DNA of 64,000 bases from an uncultured Oscillospiraceae bacterium (GCA_900548545.1 URKX01000007.1:5838-69837); one strand, 5' to 3'; shown: positions 1 to 10,143, counted from the first letter of the stretch. The notes: generated from the letters alone by a model not told the origin. Made by a program: numbers and translations.

Positions 1-1364
1 TTGAGCTTGGGGGCCGCTTTGTAATTCAGCCCGGCCAGCAGGAATTCCCCTTCTCCCAGCTGGAGGATGAGGCCGCCGCCCTTGGGGCTTTCCGGGCTCT
101 GGGTATATTGGATGAGCCAATCAAAGCCCGCAAAGGAAAGGAGGGCGCCCTCTTGGCGGCCATTGCGGGTAAAGCCCCGCAGGGCAGGGGTCAGGCGGTA
201 CTGGAGCAGCAGCGGCTCAATGCTTCTGAGCAGGGCATAGCTTTCCGCCAGGTATTCCCCAGAACGGTACACATCAAAGGCTTCCGCCATGATGTTTAGC
301 TGGGCCAGATCCGGGGCCAGGGGCTGGGGGGAACCCTTGCCTACGCTCTCCATGGCAAAGGGGGAAAATCCCAAAGCGCCGTGCTCCCCAAAAGCGGCAA
401 ACACGTTGGAGGCGGAATCCATGCAAGGCCGCGCCTCGGGGATGAACAGGGGATTGCCCTGCTGGGTATATTCCCGGCAGACAGCTTCAAAATCCGGCAG
501 GTAAATGTCGGGAGCGAAAAAGTCGATGGAAGGGGCCAGGGCTTTCCACTGGCCCATCACCTTGGCGATGGGCCCGCCGCTGGGGTAAGTGCCGGGAATC
601 CAGGGGTACTGCTCCAGCCAGGCGTTGACGTACAGGGGCAGAGGATACTCCGCCTTGCCTGCCGCTGCAATTTTTTCCACGGCTTTGGCGTAGTGGTACA
701 CCATGAACCGCTCAGGAGCATTTTCCCCAAAGGCTTCGGCCCAGGTGCCGGATACCTGATACAGGTCGGCCATCTCCTGGGGAATGGCCGAGGCGTATGC
801 GGCTTCTGCGTCAGGACCGAAATCCCGGCAGTCGCCCAGCAGGCCCATTTCGTTTTCCACCTGGACCATCACCACAGTGTGATCCGTGTCGGTATCCCGA
901 AGGTGCCCCAGTAAGGCCCGGAATGCCGCTGCGTCCCGCTCTACGCCTGCCTGGCACAAGGGGGAAATGGCATCCACAGCCCGGCCGTCCCGGGTGCGCA
1001 TTAGAACGTAGGTATCCCGATCTTGCTTCATCCAAGCGGGGATATACGTGCTGGCCCCGTTCTTCCACAGGCCGAACCAGAGCAGCACCAGACGCACCCC
1101 TTCCCGGTGAGCCTGGGACAGCAAACCGTCCACTAAAGTGAAATCGAACTCCCCGGGCCGGGGCTCTAAAAACTCCCAGGAAACAGGAGCAATGACAGCG
1201 TTCAGGTGCAGGTCCCGCAGATGGGGCCAGACCTCTTTTTCCATGTAGTCCAGGCTGGAAGCACTGGAGTTATGCAGTTCCCCGGCAAAAAGCAGGGTGG
1301 GGTTTCCGTCAATCATAAGGGTGGGGCGTCCGTCATTGTAAGACAGGGTGGGGATAGGTTTCAT
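1..1364 (-). CDS. GH35-like beta-galactosidase family protein (DUF5597 type), 3' end outside window
   Basis: The reading frame opens at an ATG at 1364 behind a GGAGGATC-type ribosome binding site and stays open to the left edge, so about 454 residues of the N-terminal part are visible. The N-terminus carries a 'GELHNSSASS' segment, then 'LLWFGLWKNG' and 'VMVQVENEMG'; the NE pair is the expected acid/base position of a clan GH-A barrel. This arrangement matches GH35-like enzymes with a C-terminal DUF5597 domain, which remove beta-galactosyl or related residues. No signal peptide is seen, so the protein is probably cytoplasmic and acts on imported oligosaccharides. It lies downstream of an ABC importer on the same strand, but a terminator hairpin at 1419-1447 separates them. 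The exact substrate is inference. Confidence 0.8.
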   Translation of the reverse strand, partial: MKPIPTLSYNDGRPTLMIDGNPTLLFAGELHNSSASSLDYMEKEVWPHLRDLHLNAVIAPVSWEFLEPRPGEFDFTLVDGLLSQAHREGVRLVLLWFGLWKNGASTYIPAWMKQDRDTYVLMRTRDGRAVDAISPLCQAGVERDAAAFRALLGHLRDTDTDHTVVMVQVENEMGLLGDCRDFGPDAEAAYASAIPQEMADLYQVSGTWAEAFGENAPERFMVYHYAKAVEKIAAAGKAEYPLPLYVNAWLEQYPWIPGTYPSGGPIAKVMGQWKALAPSIDFFAPDIYLPDFEAVCREYTQQGNPLFIPEARPCMDSASNVFAAFGEHGALGFSPFAMESVGKGSPQPLAPDLAQLNIMAEAFDVYRSGEYLAESYALLRSIEPLLLQYRLTPALRGFTRNGRQEGALLSFAGFDWLIQYTQSPESPKGGGLILQLGEGEFLLAGLNYKAAPKL

Positions 1365-1418
1365 AGGGATCCTCCTTGTAAGCGGTTTGGTTGAGCACAG
1401 TGTTCCAAAAAAAGCGGG

Positions 1419-1447
1419 AAAAGCGGGCAGACAAATGCCCGCTTTTT
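1419..1447. terminator. Intrinsic terminator between permease and GH35-like gene
   Basis: Inverted repeat AAAAGCGGGCA / TGCCCGCTTTT with a 6-nt loop, with A- and T-runs on both sides, so it can work in either direction. It lies between the lplC-like gene and the GH35-like gene. Confidence 0.7.
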
Positions 1448-1476
1448 ATTATAGCATAGTTTTTAAAAAACAACTA

Positions 1477-1593
1477 TTATAGGGGAGTTTTTTCTAAAAT
1501 ACGCCCAATTATTTTCACCGCTTTGGGCGATGGGGGCAGAGAGTTTTCCCACCGGGACACCATAGCAAACAGGCCTTGGGCCAGCATAGCCAT
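1477..1593 (-). other. Possible gene remnant downstream of the permease
   Basis: An open frame of 38 codons starts at an ATG at 1593 and stops at 1477. The frame is actually open back to the permease stop. The peptide begins 'MAMLAQGLFAMVSRW' and looks like real protein (for example the tail of a regulator), but it has no ribosome binding site and no family could be assigned. It may be a leftover of a deleted gene or chance. Confidence 0.25.
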
Positions 1594-1621
1594 GGGGCGC
1601 GGATCTTCAGCAGAAGGCTTT

Positions 1622-2506
1622 TTAGCCTTTCACAGCGCCAATGGCAATGCCTTTGACGAAGTATTTTTGCAGGAAAGCGTACACAACCAGCACAGGAAAG
1701 ATACACAGCACCGTAACGGCCATTCTCACGGCGTTGGAGGGCAAGTCGGCGGTAGTTGCCGCTGCCCCCGCCTGGGCACTGGCTTTCATTGCTTCCATTT
1801 GGCGTTGGATGTTCATCAGAAAGACCTGCACGGTATAGTAATGGTCATCATTGATGTAGTAAAGCCCGTTGGTCCAGTCGTTCCAGTAGGCCAACCCCAC
1901 CAGTACCACGAGGGTGGCGATGATGGGCATAGCCATGGGAAACACCACACTGCGCAGGATACGGAATTCGTTAGCGCCATCGATGCGGGCGGCCTCGATC
2001 ACTGCATCGGGAATGTTCGATGTAAAGTAAGTACGCATCATGATGACGTTAAAGGCACCCATTAAAAGGTTGGGGATCAGCAGGGCAAAGATGGTATTGG
2101 AAATGTGGAACGTTCTGGTCCACATGATATACGAGGGCACCAGCCCTCCGGAGAACAGCATGGTAAAGAATAGGAAGAACGCGAACGCCTGGCGGCCGGG
2201 CAATTCCTTTCGGGAAAGAGGATAGGCGTACAGAGTCGTTAAAGCCAAGTTGCAGATGGTTCCCACAATAGTGACAAGGAAAGACAGCCCATAGGCGGAA
2301 AGAATAGACGTGGAATCTGTTAAAATATAGCGGTAAGCTTCCACACTGAACTCTGCCGGGAAAAAAGAATACCCGTTGGCGATTAAGGCGTCTTCCGCTG
2401 TGACCGAGGACATGATTAGCAAGAAGAAAGGCGCGAGACAGCACAGAGAGAGAAAAACCATTAAGACGTGGGCAAAAATTTGAAAGCCCTTATTTTTTTC
2501 GACCAT
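1622..2506 (-). CDS. Carbohydrate ABC transporter permease, LplC/YtcP type
   Basis: 294 residues. One of two inner-membrane subunits of a CUT1-type oligosaccharide importer. The sequence shows about six hydrophobic segments, the EAA loop ('EAARIDGANEFRILRSVVFP') that docks the ATPase, and the family-typical C-terminus ending '...KGIAIGAVKG'. ATG 2506 sits 9 nt after GGAGG. It lies 14 nt downstream of the partner permease, so the two are co-transcribed. As is common in this group, no ATPase gene is nearby; a shared MsmX/MsmK-like ATPase elsewhere in the genome is probably used. Confidence 0.92.
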   Translation of the reverse strand: MVEKNKGFQIFAHVLMVFLSLCCLAPFFLLIMSSVTAEDALIANGYSFFPAEFSVEAYRYILTDSTSILSAYGLSFLVTIVGTICNLALTTLYAYPLSRKELPGRQAFAFFLFFTMLFSGGLVPSYIMWTRTFHISNTIFALLIPNLLMGAFNVIMMRTYFTSNIPDAVIEAARIDGANEFRILRSVVFPMAMPIIATLVVLVGLAYWNDWTNGLYYINDDHYYTVQVFLMNIQRQMEAMKASAQAGAAATTADLPSNAVRMAVTVLCIFPVLVVYAFLQKYFVKGIAIGAVKG

Positions 2507-2520
2507 CGTGTGCTCCCTCC

Positions 2521-3438
2521 TTAAAACAGCGCGCTGTCATTGTCGATCTTCCGCACGGTCAAGTTGGCAGCCAGCACAAGCACAAAACCTACTACCGATT
2601 GATACAGACCTGCCGCGGAGGACATACCGATATTGTTCGTCTGGGTTAGGCCGCGATAAACGTAGGTGTCGATCGTTTGGGTGACCTCCAGAAGCGTGCC
2701 GGAATTCATAGGCACTTGGTAGAACAGCCCAAAATCCGAGCGGAAGATATTTCCCAAGCTCATCAGCGTAAGGATGATAATGGTGGACTTCAGGCAGGGC
2801 AGGGTGATATGAACGATGCGCTGCCAGCGGTTGGCCCCGTCTACAATGGCAGCTTCGTACAGGGAATAATCGATGCCGCAGATCGTAGCGTAGTAGAGGA
2901 TGCAGTTGTAGCCCAAACCCTTCCACACGTTGATGAGGATGAGGATAAAGGGCCAATATTGAGGGCTGTTGTACCAGCTGATGGGTTCCATGCCCAAGGC
3001 GGGCAGCAAGGTATTATTGAAGAAACCGTTGCCATCGCTGAGAAACGCAAAGGCAAGATAGCTCACCACCACCATAGAGATCAGGAAGGGAATCAGGATG
3101 ACGGTCTGGTACGCCTGCTTGGAAGCCTTGTTTTTAATCTCGTTGAGCACAATTGCCACTGTGATCGCCAGCACTGTACCAATGACGATAAAGGCCAGAT
3201 TGTACAGAAGCGTGTTCCGGACCATGACCCAAGCGTCGTTGGTCTTGAACAGGAATTCGAAGTTTTTCAGTCCGATATTCGGGCTGTTATATAGCCCGTC
3301 ACGCACATTGTACTGCTTAAAGGCCACCACAATCCCCGTCATCGGAATGTAGTTGTTGATGATAAGGTACACTGTGCCGGGGATGAGCATTAAATAAAAT
3401 GGCCAGAAGCGCTTTACAGCTTTTACCGCTTTTGACAT
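2521..3438 (-). CDS. Carbohydrate ABC transporter permease, LplB type
   Basis: 305 residues, six predicted membrane spans. The N-terminus 'FWPFYLMLIPGTVYLIINNY' and the EAA motif 'YEAAIVDGANRWQRIVHITLP' are typical of LplB-like permeases of polysaccharide or oligosaccharide importers. ATG 3438 follows GGAGG by 9 nt. It sits between the solute-binding lipoprotein and the LplC-like permease in the same orientation and forms the heterodimeric channel with the latter. Confidence 0.93.
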   Translation of the reverse strand: MSKAVKAVKRFWPFYLMLIPGTVYLIINNYIPMTGIVVAFKQYNVRDGLYNSPNIGLKNFEFLFKTNDAWVMVRNTLLYNLAFIVIGTVLAITVAIVLNEIKNKASKQAYQTVILIPFLISMVVVSYLAFAFLSDGNGFFNNTLLPALGMEPISWYNSPQYWPFILILINVWKGLGYNCILYYATICGIDYSLYEAAIVDGANRWQRIVHITLPCLKSTIIILTLMSLGNIFRSDFGLFYQVPMNSGTLLEVTQTIDTYVYRGLTQTNNIGMSSAAGLYQSVVGFVLVLAANLTVRKIDNDSALF

Positions 3439-3517
3439 AGCCGCTTTCCTCCTCTATTGGAAAATAGGCGAGCCGCGCGCTCCGCGGCCCGCCCACTTTC
3501 AACGGTTGATGGGTCAA

Positions 3518-5056
3518 TTACTTTCCAAGGAACTTATCAAGCTGAGCCTGCTTTTCATCGATAATGGTCTGAAGGCCCGCGGCATACAATTCTTCATTGA
3601 GCTTGGGCAGGGCTTCAGCGGGATCCAGCTGACCCCAGCGCAGGCCCACTTCATACTTAGCAGTGACGTTGTTACAAGCGGTAATCTCGTTCATCACCAT
3701 GGAGCTGTCAAACTTGAAGCCCAAAGCCGGGGAAATGGCAGCGGATTCCCGGAAGGACTTGTTCTGATCCCAGATATCCACGTCAACACCCTCCACAACG
3801 GCGGCGATGGATTCGTTGGGCCAGCTCCAGCCGATGTGGCCATAGGTGGAATCTGTATCGCGAATGACCATCTCGTGGGTATCGTCGGTAAACTCGTAGT
3901 CTTCCCCTTCCACACCGTAGGTCAGAGCGTTTGCCAGGTCGGCGTCGGTGTACATCAGGTTCCAAAGCTGCATAGCCTTTTCCGGGTGTTCAGACACATA
4001 GGGGATAAAGTAAGAAGAACCACCTGCGTCGCAGGGAATGAAGGGATCCACAATTTCCACCGCAGTCCCTTCTTTGCCCTTCCAATAAATCCCATTGGCC
4101 AGCTCTTGCTTCTTCTGGGGCGTGAAGTTTTCAATAGACGCGTAACCCACGGTATTGATCAAGTCTTTCGTGCTTTCCGTAGTAGTAGTGGCGTCAGGCA
4201 TCAGCAGGCCTTCCTGATTCCACTGATACATCATTTCCACAAACTCCCGGTAAGAGTCGGTTTCAAACATATTCACTACAGTGGTGCTGCCCTCGTGGAC
4301 ATTTTCCAGAATACCCAGGCCGTCCCAGAAACCGGTGCCCAGATTGTCAAAGGCAAAAGCTTTTTGCATACCGCCGCCTCCCCAGGCCGGTACCAGCGGG
4401 TACATATCCGGATGGGCTTCCTTCATCTTGAGGAATGCTTCGTGGACGTCGTCCCAAGTCTTCAGGGTAGAAGCGTCAATGTTCAGTTCATCCAAAATAG
4501 CGCTGCTGATGGCCACGCCGTAGCTACTGGCCCACACATTGATGGAGGGAATGGAGTAGAGCTGCCCATCCACCACGCCAGCGGCCATCATCTCTTCCCC
4601 GACAGCCGCCGCGGCATCCTGGCCGTACTGCTCCACCAGGTCGTCAATGGGTGCGGCCATGCCGTTGTGAACCAGGGTGCTCAGGCCGCCTGAGAAGGTG
4701 TGATAGTTCACCAAGTCCCACTGCTCGCCGGAGTTCATGGCCAGGTTCAGCTTTTCCGCATCGCTTTCCCGCACGATCTCCACTTCCACGCCGATCTTCT
4801 CCCGAGTGATCTCACTGACAGCCTGGGAAACGCGGGCCAGATCCTCCGAGGTGGAGGTATAGTCAAATCCCCACACTTTCAAGGTAACGGTCTCCCCATC
4901 ATCCGCCGGGGCAGAAGTCCCGGTGGATTCCGCCTGGGAACTGGGGGTAGATCCGCTTTCGCTGCCGGAACTGGAACCGCCGCCGCAAGCGGTAGCGGTC
5001 AGGGCGATGGCGCCTGCCAGGATAACCGCGCTCATCTTTCTTAGATACTGATTCAT
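3518..5056 (-). CDS. Extracellular solute-binding lipoprotein of sugar ABC transporter
   Basis: 512 residues from ATG 5056, chosen over upstream starts because AGAGGAG lies 7 nt before it and a lipoprotein signal peptide then begins at once ('MNQYLRKMSAVILAGAIAL'). Cys24 follows the hydrophobic stretch and a Ser/Gly-rich linker comes next, so the mature protein should be anchored on the outer face of the membrane. The rest fits the family-1 solute-binding fold of LipO/YtcQ proteins. It captures the ligand for the two downstream permeases. The ligand is unknown; the neighbouring glycosidases suggest a plant-derived oligosaccharide. Confidence 0.92.
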   Translation of the reverse strand: MNQYLRKMSAVILAGAIALTATACGGGSSSGSESGSTPSSQAESTGTSAPADDGETVTLKVWGFDYTSTSEDLARVSQAVSEITREKIGVEVEIVRESDAEKLNLAMNSGEQWDLVNYHTFSGGLSTLVHNGMAAPIDDLVEQYGQDAAAAVGEEMMAAGVVDGQLYSIPSINVWASSYGVAISSAILDELNIDASTLKTWDDVHEAFLKMKEAHPDMYPLVPAWGGGGMQKAFAFDNLGTGFWDGLGILENVHEGSTTVVNMFETDSYREFVEMMYQWNQEGLLMPDATTTTESTKDLINTVGYASIENFTPQKKQELANGIYWKGKEGTAVEIVDPFIPCDAGGSSYFIPYVSEHPEKAMQLWNLMYTDADLANALTYGVEGEDYEFTDDTHEMVIRDTDSTYGHIGWSWPNESIAAVVEGVDVDIWDQNKSFRESAAISPALGFKFDSSMVMNEITACNNVTAKYEVGLRWGQLDPAEALPKLNEELYAAGLQTIIDEKQAQLDKFLGK

Positions 5057-5247
5057 AGGTACGCTCCTCTCATATCTGCTTGCTGCTGCAAGCGCTCTTT
5101 CTGCTCCCAATGATAACAAATCAGGGGAGGTATTTTCTACTAAACAACCGAGTAACTGATGTAGAAAAAACGATAAAAACAACAAGAATGATTGGAATTG
5201 TATTGATAACCCGAGCACCGAATGTTGTTTTTCCGACTTCAGGTGCA

Positions 5248-6534
5248 TCACTGGCACATGGTCTTTTGTTTGGAAACCACTTTCTTATTGAAAGCGATAG
5301 CAGCCAGCAGCACTAGGAAGGAAAGTATGGCAAGAAGCTGCTGCCCATGGATGGGAAGCCCAAGCACCCTGTTCCCGTTGGCCTGGACTTCCGCCAAAAT
5401 CCGGCTTCCCACCAGGGAGGCCCCAAAGCCCAGTGTACCGGCGATACTGCAACGGATGGCCTGGGCTTGGACAAAGTAATCGATCGGGACATAGCTGTAA
5501 GTCATGTTGTTGGCGTTGCCAGCAATTCCCGCCATGGAAACATTGTAGCAAATGGTGTAGCCAATGACCAGCCACCAGGAGTTTTGGGTGGTGCAGGCAA
5601 GAAGAAGGAAACTCCCCGCGCAAAGCCAAAGCCCCTTGCGGTACACGTAGGCGAAAGATGTACGGTCGGCCCAACGGCCGATGGGGCGGGACAGGACGCA
5701 CCGCAGTGTATTCGCGGCGATGTTAATCAGCTGCACGGTTCCTACAGAAAGCAGCAGATCTTGGGTCTTAAAGGTGCCTAAGAACCCAATGGTCAAATAG
5801 CGTGCGATGTCATACAGGGAGATCATAATCACCACATTCCGGAAATTCTGGTTCCCTAGGGTGTTCCGCAGCACATCCCGAAAGGGCTTTTGCTGCTTGA
5901 CAGCGTCCTTCGTGCTGTACTTTTTAATCGTCAGCAGCATACAAAGGTCTATGACGGCCAGGACCCCGATGACGCAGGCTATGATAAGAAAACTTGTTTC
6001 CAGATGGCCGGCTTGCTCATAGCGGTCCACAAGGTTCCCCATCACCAGGGTAAACACCACTCCAACCCCCAGGGAAATAGCCTCGTTCCTGGCCGAAAAC
6101 TGTCCCCGCCCTTCTGGACGGACGAAGGAATTCCCCCATTTGTAATAGAGATTCAACTGTAAATATTTGAAGAGGAACCCTCCTCCGATAGTGGCAAATA
6201 CCAGGGCCGTTCTCACTTCGGAAGATACCGGGATAAAGGGCAGGAAATAAGTAACCATGAAGCAAAGCATACTGGTGATATCAATGAGGATGACCACTTT
6301 CTTCACGTTGCTGATATGCTGCATGAGAAAAATGGTGCACAGCTGCACCAAAAACGCCAAGGACATCAGCGATGACACGATACCGATGCTGGAATCAGAT
6401 AGCCCGATCTGCTTGAGCAGCTTCGCTAAAAAGGCATCTGCCACTAAAAGCGTCACCAAATATTCCGTGACACACTGGATGTGGTAAGCCACTCGGGAGC
6501 GCTTGTAGCTCGGGGAGTCAAAAAGGTCGTTCAT
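5248..6534 (-). CDS. MFS transporter
   Basis: 428 residues from ATG 6534, which has AGGAGG 6-7 nt upstream; an ATG 27 nt further out has no such site. About twelve hydrophobic spans and a loop with 'LSRPIGRWADRTS' between the halves indicate a major facilitator superfamily permease. It precedes the solute-binding protein on the same strand with a 191-nt gap and is divergent from the sensor kinase. The substrate cannot be read from the sequence; a sugar or glycoside is plausible from context. Confidence 0.82.
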   Translation of the reverse strand: MNDLFDSPSYKRSRVAYHIQCVTEYLVTLLVADAFLAKLLKQIGLSDSSIGIVSSLMSLAFLVQLCTIFLMQHISNVKKVVILIDITSMLCFMVTYFLPFIPVSSEVRTALVFATIGGGFLFKYLQLNLYYKWGNSFVRPEGRGQFSARNEAISLGVGVVFTLVMGNLVDRYEQAGHLETSFLIIACVIGVLAVIDLCMLLTIKKYSTKDAVKQQKPFRDVLRNTLGNQNFRNVVIMISLYDIARYLTIGFLGTFKTQDLLLSVGTVQLINIAANTLRCVLSRPIGRWADRTSFAYVYRKGLWLCAGSFLLLACTTQNSWWLVIGYTICYNVSMAGIAGNANNMTYSYVPIDYFVQAQAIRCSIAGTLGFGASLVGSRILAEVQANGNRVLGLPIHGQQLLAILSFLVLLAAIAFNKKVVSKQKTMCQ

Positions 6535-6790
6535 AACGTTCCTCCTAAACCTACTGTTCATTACAGGCTGTCTGAGCCTCTGCCTATTATATTTTACAGA
6601 AATGCCTCATTCTTTTCTGCCAGGCCTTCGAGAGACTGCTGTCAAAAAAACGTGGGATTTTAAAATAGCCGAACGATCCTGTTGTAAATCCGACTTCCTA
6701 GTATCACTTTTCCGATTTCTGTTTTACGCAAAACCACTTTTGTGGTAAGCTATAAATTGTACATACTTGACCAGAACCGAGGTGCCCGTA

Positions 6791-8515
6791 ATGAGTAAAC
6801 CGCCTGCTCCTAAGGTAGTCTCCTTCCGCAACACGGCCATTCGCACTATGGCCATTGTGGCGGTCCCTCTTTTTTTCTCTGTCGCATTGTTTATAGGTTT
6901 TACGATCAACAACCAGCGGGAAGCTGTAAAAAGTTCCCACTTAAATACACTGGCAGCCTACCACGCCCAAGTGGAAGAGACAGTCCAGCTTGCCGGTCAA
7001 TATCTGCAAAACACTACGGTTTCCAACCAGAACTTTCAAAGTATCATTTATGCCCGCACAAAGACGGAAGCGTTTGCTGCATCTCATACATTGGCTGAAA
7101 CGATCCGCCCGTTAATGCAGGCAAACCGAATAATCAGCGGGTTTTACACTTACTCAAAACCCTTTGACTATTACCGCCCCAATAATCTGGAATCGTATCC
7201 GGCGGCAGACGCGGCTGTCATCAAAGAAGCTGTGGTTTCAGCAACGGAACAAGGGAACCAACCCATGGGCTGGATGTTCTTAACGCTTTCCGACAGGACC
7301 GTACTCTTGGCCGTCTCTGTGTTCCGGGACACTGCTGCGGCAGTCGTACTGGATATCGGTGCCCAAGAGGTTTCCGGGCTGGAAACAGAGAACATGATCT
7401 TTTCCGTTACCCCGGACGGGACACTGTACAAACCCACCGGCGGGTTTCAAAGCGTAGCCCTTCCGCGGGAAAACCAGGATTTTCCCATTTCCGCCAATAA
7501 TTTTGGCCGCCGGTACGAGCTGGTGTCCCTTCCCTACAAAGAGATCGGGGGATACATCCTCTATGCGGCACCGGTAATGTCCTTTTTTCAGCAGCTGAAC
7601 CTGCTGCAAAAGCTTTTGCTTCTGATCATGGTGTTCCTTCTGGCGGTGATCCCATGTTATTGGCTGGTCTTTCGCCGGATGCTGTTAGAGCCTTTAGTCA
7701 ACTTGACAGCCACCATGAAGGCACTGAAAAAAGGACAAACCGGCCTGCGGGTACCCCAAAATTCCAGGTTGGAAGAGGTAAACCAAATTGCCTGGACAGT
7801 AAACGCCATGCTGGATTCCCTCCAGGAGCAGCAAACCGTTGCTTATGAGCAAAAATTGGAGATCCAGCGGGCCCAGATGCAATACTTACAACTGCAGATC
7901 CGGCCTCACTTTTTTTTAAACTGCTTGAACATCATCTTCTCCTTGGCGGAGGAAAAAGACTTTAAAACCTTGCAGCGGGTGGTGTTGGACCTTTCTGCTT
8001 ATCTGCGGGGGATGTTCCGGGATAGCTCTAAGCTCATCCCCCTCTCCACCGAGCTGGATTTGGTACAAAGCTATATCCGGATTCAGCAGGCCAGCGCTCA
8101 GCAAAAACCGCTGCTCCACTTGGAACTCAGCGCCGAGACAGCGCAAGCTATGGTGCCGCCGCTCTGTATCCTCACCTTTGTAGAAAATTCCTTTAAGCAC
8201 AATACTGTAGCTGAAAGCCCTGTGGAGATCCACGTAAAATGCGGGAAACTCCCCAGCCCCGAAGGGGATTGGCTCAACATCGTGATCTGCGATAACAGCG
8301 GGGGGTTTTCCAAAGAGCAGCTGGAACATTTCAACCACCCCACAAAAGAGATTTACCGAGAAAACCATGTGGGAATCTTCAATGTCATTCAAAGAATGCG
8401 TATGCTGTATGACGATCGGGCGGCAATCACCTTCCGCAACCGCGACGGCGGGGCTTGCGTGGATGTATTTCTCCCCCTGAAGCAAAACGTGACAAAAGAT
8501 GGTGAAACAACATGA
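6791..8515 (+). CDS. Sensor histidine kinase, YesM type
   Basis: 574 residues from ATG 6791 (GAGGTG 8 nt upstream; a TTG start 24 nt earlier is less likely). A first membrane span lies near residues 17-40, followed by an extracellular sensor region of about 230 residues, a second span and a HAMP-like linker. The His_kinase domain has 'QLQIRPHFFLNCLN' with the phospho-acceptor His373, followed by the ATPase boxes 'VENSFKHN' and 'NSGGFS'. This is the LytS/YesM class, usually sensing extracellular carbohydrate or its binding protein. The stop overlaps the response-regulator start (ATGA), so the pair is translationally coupled and likely controls the divergent transporter operon. Confidence 0.93.
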   Translation: MSKPPAPKVVSFRNTAIRTMAIVAVPLFFSVALFIGFTINNQREAVKSSHLNTLAAYHAQVEETVQLAGQYLQNTTVSNQNFQSIIYARTKTEAFAASHTLAETIRPLMQANRIISGFYTYSKPFDYYRPNNLESYPAADAAVIKEAVVSATEQGNQPMGWMFLTLSDRTVLLAVSVFRDTAAAVVLDIGAQEVSGLETENMIFSVTPDGTLYKPTGGFQSVALPRENQDFPISANNFGRRYELVSLPYKEIGGYILYAAPVMSFFQQLNLLQKLLLLIMVFLLAVIPCYWLVFRRMLLEPLVNLTATMKALKKGQTGLRVPQNSRLEEVNQIAWTVNAMLDSLQEQQTVAYEQKLEIQRAQMQYLQLQIRPHFFLNCLNIIFSLAEEKDFKTLQRVVLDLSAYLRGMFRDSSKLIPLSTELDLVQSYIRIQQASAQQKPLLHLELSAETAQAMVPPLCILTFVENSFKHNTVAESPVEIHVKCGKLPSPEGDWLNIVICDNSGGFSKEQLEHFNHPTKEIYRENHVGIFNVIQRMRMLYDDRAAITFRNRDGGACVDVFLPLKQNVTKDGETT

Positions 8516-10080
8516 CAGTGCTTTTAGTAGACGACCAAATCAGTATTTTAAGCGGACTGATCTCCGGTATTGACTGGAACGCATTGGGAGTGGACGCTGT
8601 CCGCACGGCTGGCAACGCCGCCCAGGCCAAAAAGATTTTGTGTCAGGAGCAGGTGGATGTTTTGCTGTGCGACATTGAAATGCCCGGCGAAAACGGGCTG
8701 ACCCTTCTCCGCTGGGCCCGAAGCAAAGGCATGGACCTGGTATGTGTGTTTCTCACTTCCCACGCCGACTTCCTCTACGCCAAAGAAGCCATCCAGTTGG
8801 GCTGCTTCGACTACATCTTACAGCCGGCCCGATACGAGGATATCCAAGGCGCTGTAAAAAAAGCCCTAAACAGGGTACAGGCAGATCGGAAAGACAAGGA
8901 GCTGGAATACTACGGGATTCTTGCCCAAAGCCACCCGGAAGGAGTCTTTCAAAATTTGTTTAGCGGGTGGCTCGCGGGCGGCAGCCTTTCCCTTCCGCGA
9001 TTGAGGGCCATGCTGGGCCGCTTCCACAAGGAACTCCCTGCCCAATGCAGCTGCGCACTGGTAATCGGCCAGCTTTTGCGCTGGCGGGCTCCCCCTTGGC
9101 CTATGGAAGAATGGAGCTATGGGCTTAATAACATCTTTGTGGAATTGTTTGGGAACGCAGGGATGGAAGCCCTCCCCTTCTCTATTGACCAGTCTTCCCT
9201 TGGTTGGTTCGTCTACGCGCGGGAGCAATTTTTCCCCCAGAAGAGCCAGCCCCTTCAGATACTGGAAAGCGTCTATCTCCACCTTGCCCAATATTTCCCC
9301 TGTGACTTTGCCTTTTACCTTGGAAAATCCCTGCCAGTGGAGGAAATGGAACCCCAGGCCGGAAAGCTGCTGCACGCCAAGCGGGACAACGTTCTGCAAA
9401 AAAGCGGCGTTTTCCCTTTGGATATGGCAACTTCCAGCGGAGACCCCCTGCCAGGGGTGGATACCGTCCAAATGCGCCGGTGGGAAGAACTGCTGGCAGC
9501 CGGGGAGGGGCATCTCTTACAAGAAGAGGTCGTCCGCTATTTGGATGAACTTTCTGAGGAAGAAATATTCGATTACCAGTTCCTACACAGCCTGTGGCTG
9601 CAATTCCAGCAAGCTGTGCTCAACGTGATGTGGGAGAAGCAGCTCGGCGAAAAAGAAATTCTCGCGGCGCTGCGGCAAGGGGAAACGGCCCAATCCCTAC
9701 AGGCAGTAAAAGACGCTATCGAGAAAACCGCCGCCCATTTTGTTCGGGAAGATCCGGAACAGGACAGGCAAACGACCGTGCAATCGATCGAACAATATGT
9801 GGAAAATCATCTCGATTCCCCACTGGCCGTGACCGACATCGCTGGCGCTATGTTTATGAACCCCGACTATCTCTCCCGTTTGTTTAAAACGGAACATGGT
9901 ATTTCTTTAAAGGAATACATCGTGGCGCGAAAGATGCGCGCAGCCCAGGTTCTGCTGAAAACCACGGCCCTGCCTGTCGGGGTCATCGCCTCTAAAGTGG
10001 GGTATGACAATTACTCCTATTTTTCTCAGGCGTACAAAAAAGCCATCGGACATTCACCTTCGGAAGAACGAAAAAAATAA
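8512..10080 (+). CDS. AraC-family response regulator, YesN type
   Basis: 522 residues. The N-terminal receiver domain has the acidic pair in 'LLVDDQ' and phospho-acceptor Asp54 in 'LLCDIEMPGENG'. A long middle region without a recognised fold follows. The C-terminal 100 residues form a double helix-turn-helix of AraC type ('DIAGAMFMNPDYLSRLFK' and 'IASKVGYDNYSYFSQAYK'). It is the partner of the upstream kinase and probably activates the divergent MFS/ABC/GH35-like genes in response to the imported sugar. Confidence 0.94.
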   Translation: MTVLLVDDQISILSGLISGIDWNALGVDAVRTAGNAAQAKKILCQEQVDVLLCDIEMPGENGLTLLRWARSKGMDLVCVFLTSHADFLYAKEAIQLGCFDYILQPARYEDIQGAVKKALNRVQADRKDKELEYYGILAQSHPEGVFQNLFSGWLAGGSLSLPRLRAMLGRFHKELPAQCSCALVIGQLLRWRAPPWPMEEWSYGLNNIFVELFGNAGMEALPFSIDQSSLGWFVYAREQFFPQKSQPLQILESVYLHLAQYFPCDFAFYLGKSLPVEEMEPQAGKLLHAKRDNVLQKSGVFPLDMATSSGDPLPGVDTVQMRRWEELLAAGEGHLLQEEVVRYLDELSEEEIFDYQFLHSLWLQFQQAVLNVMWEKQLGEKEILAALRQGETAQSLQAVKDAIEKTAAHFVREDPEQDRQTTVQSIEQYVENHLDSPLAVTDIAGAMFMNPDYLSRLFKTEHGISLKEYIVARKMRAAQVLLKTTALPVGVIASKVGYDNYSYFSQAYKKAIGHSPSEERKK

Positions 10081-10128
10081 AAGACAGGCCGTTGGCTGCT
10101 TAAGCAAGCGCCATACGGCCTGTCTTTT
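10080..10128. terminator. Bidirectional terminator between convergent genes
   Basis: Stem AAAAGACAGGCCGT / ACGGCCTGTCTTTTT with a loop of about 20 nt, placed between the response regulator (+) and the GH9 gene (-). A-run and T-run allow use by both transcripts. Confidence 0.85.
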
Positions 10129-10143
10129 TATCACAGTGGGAAT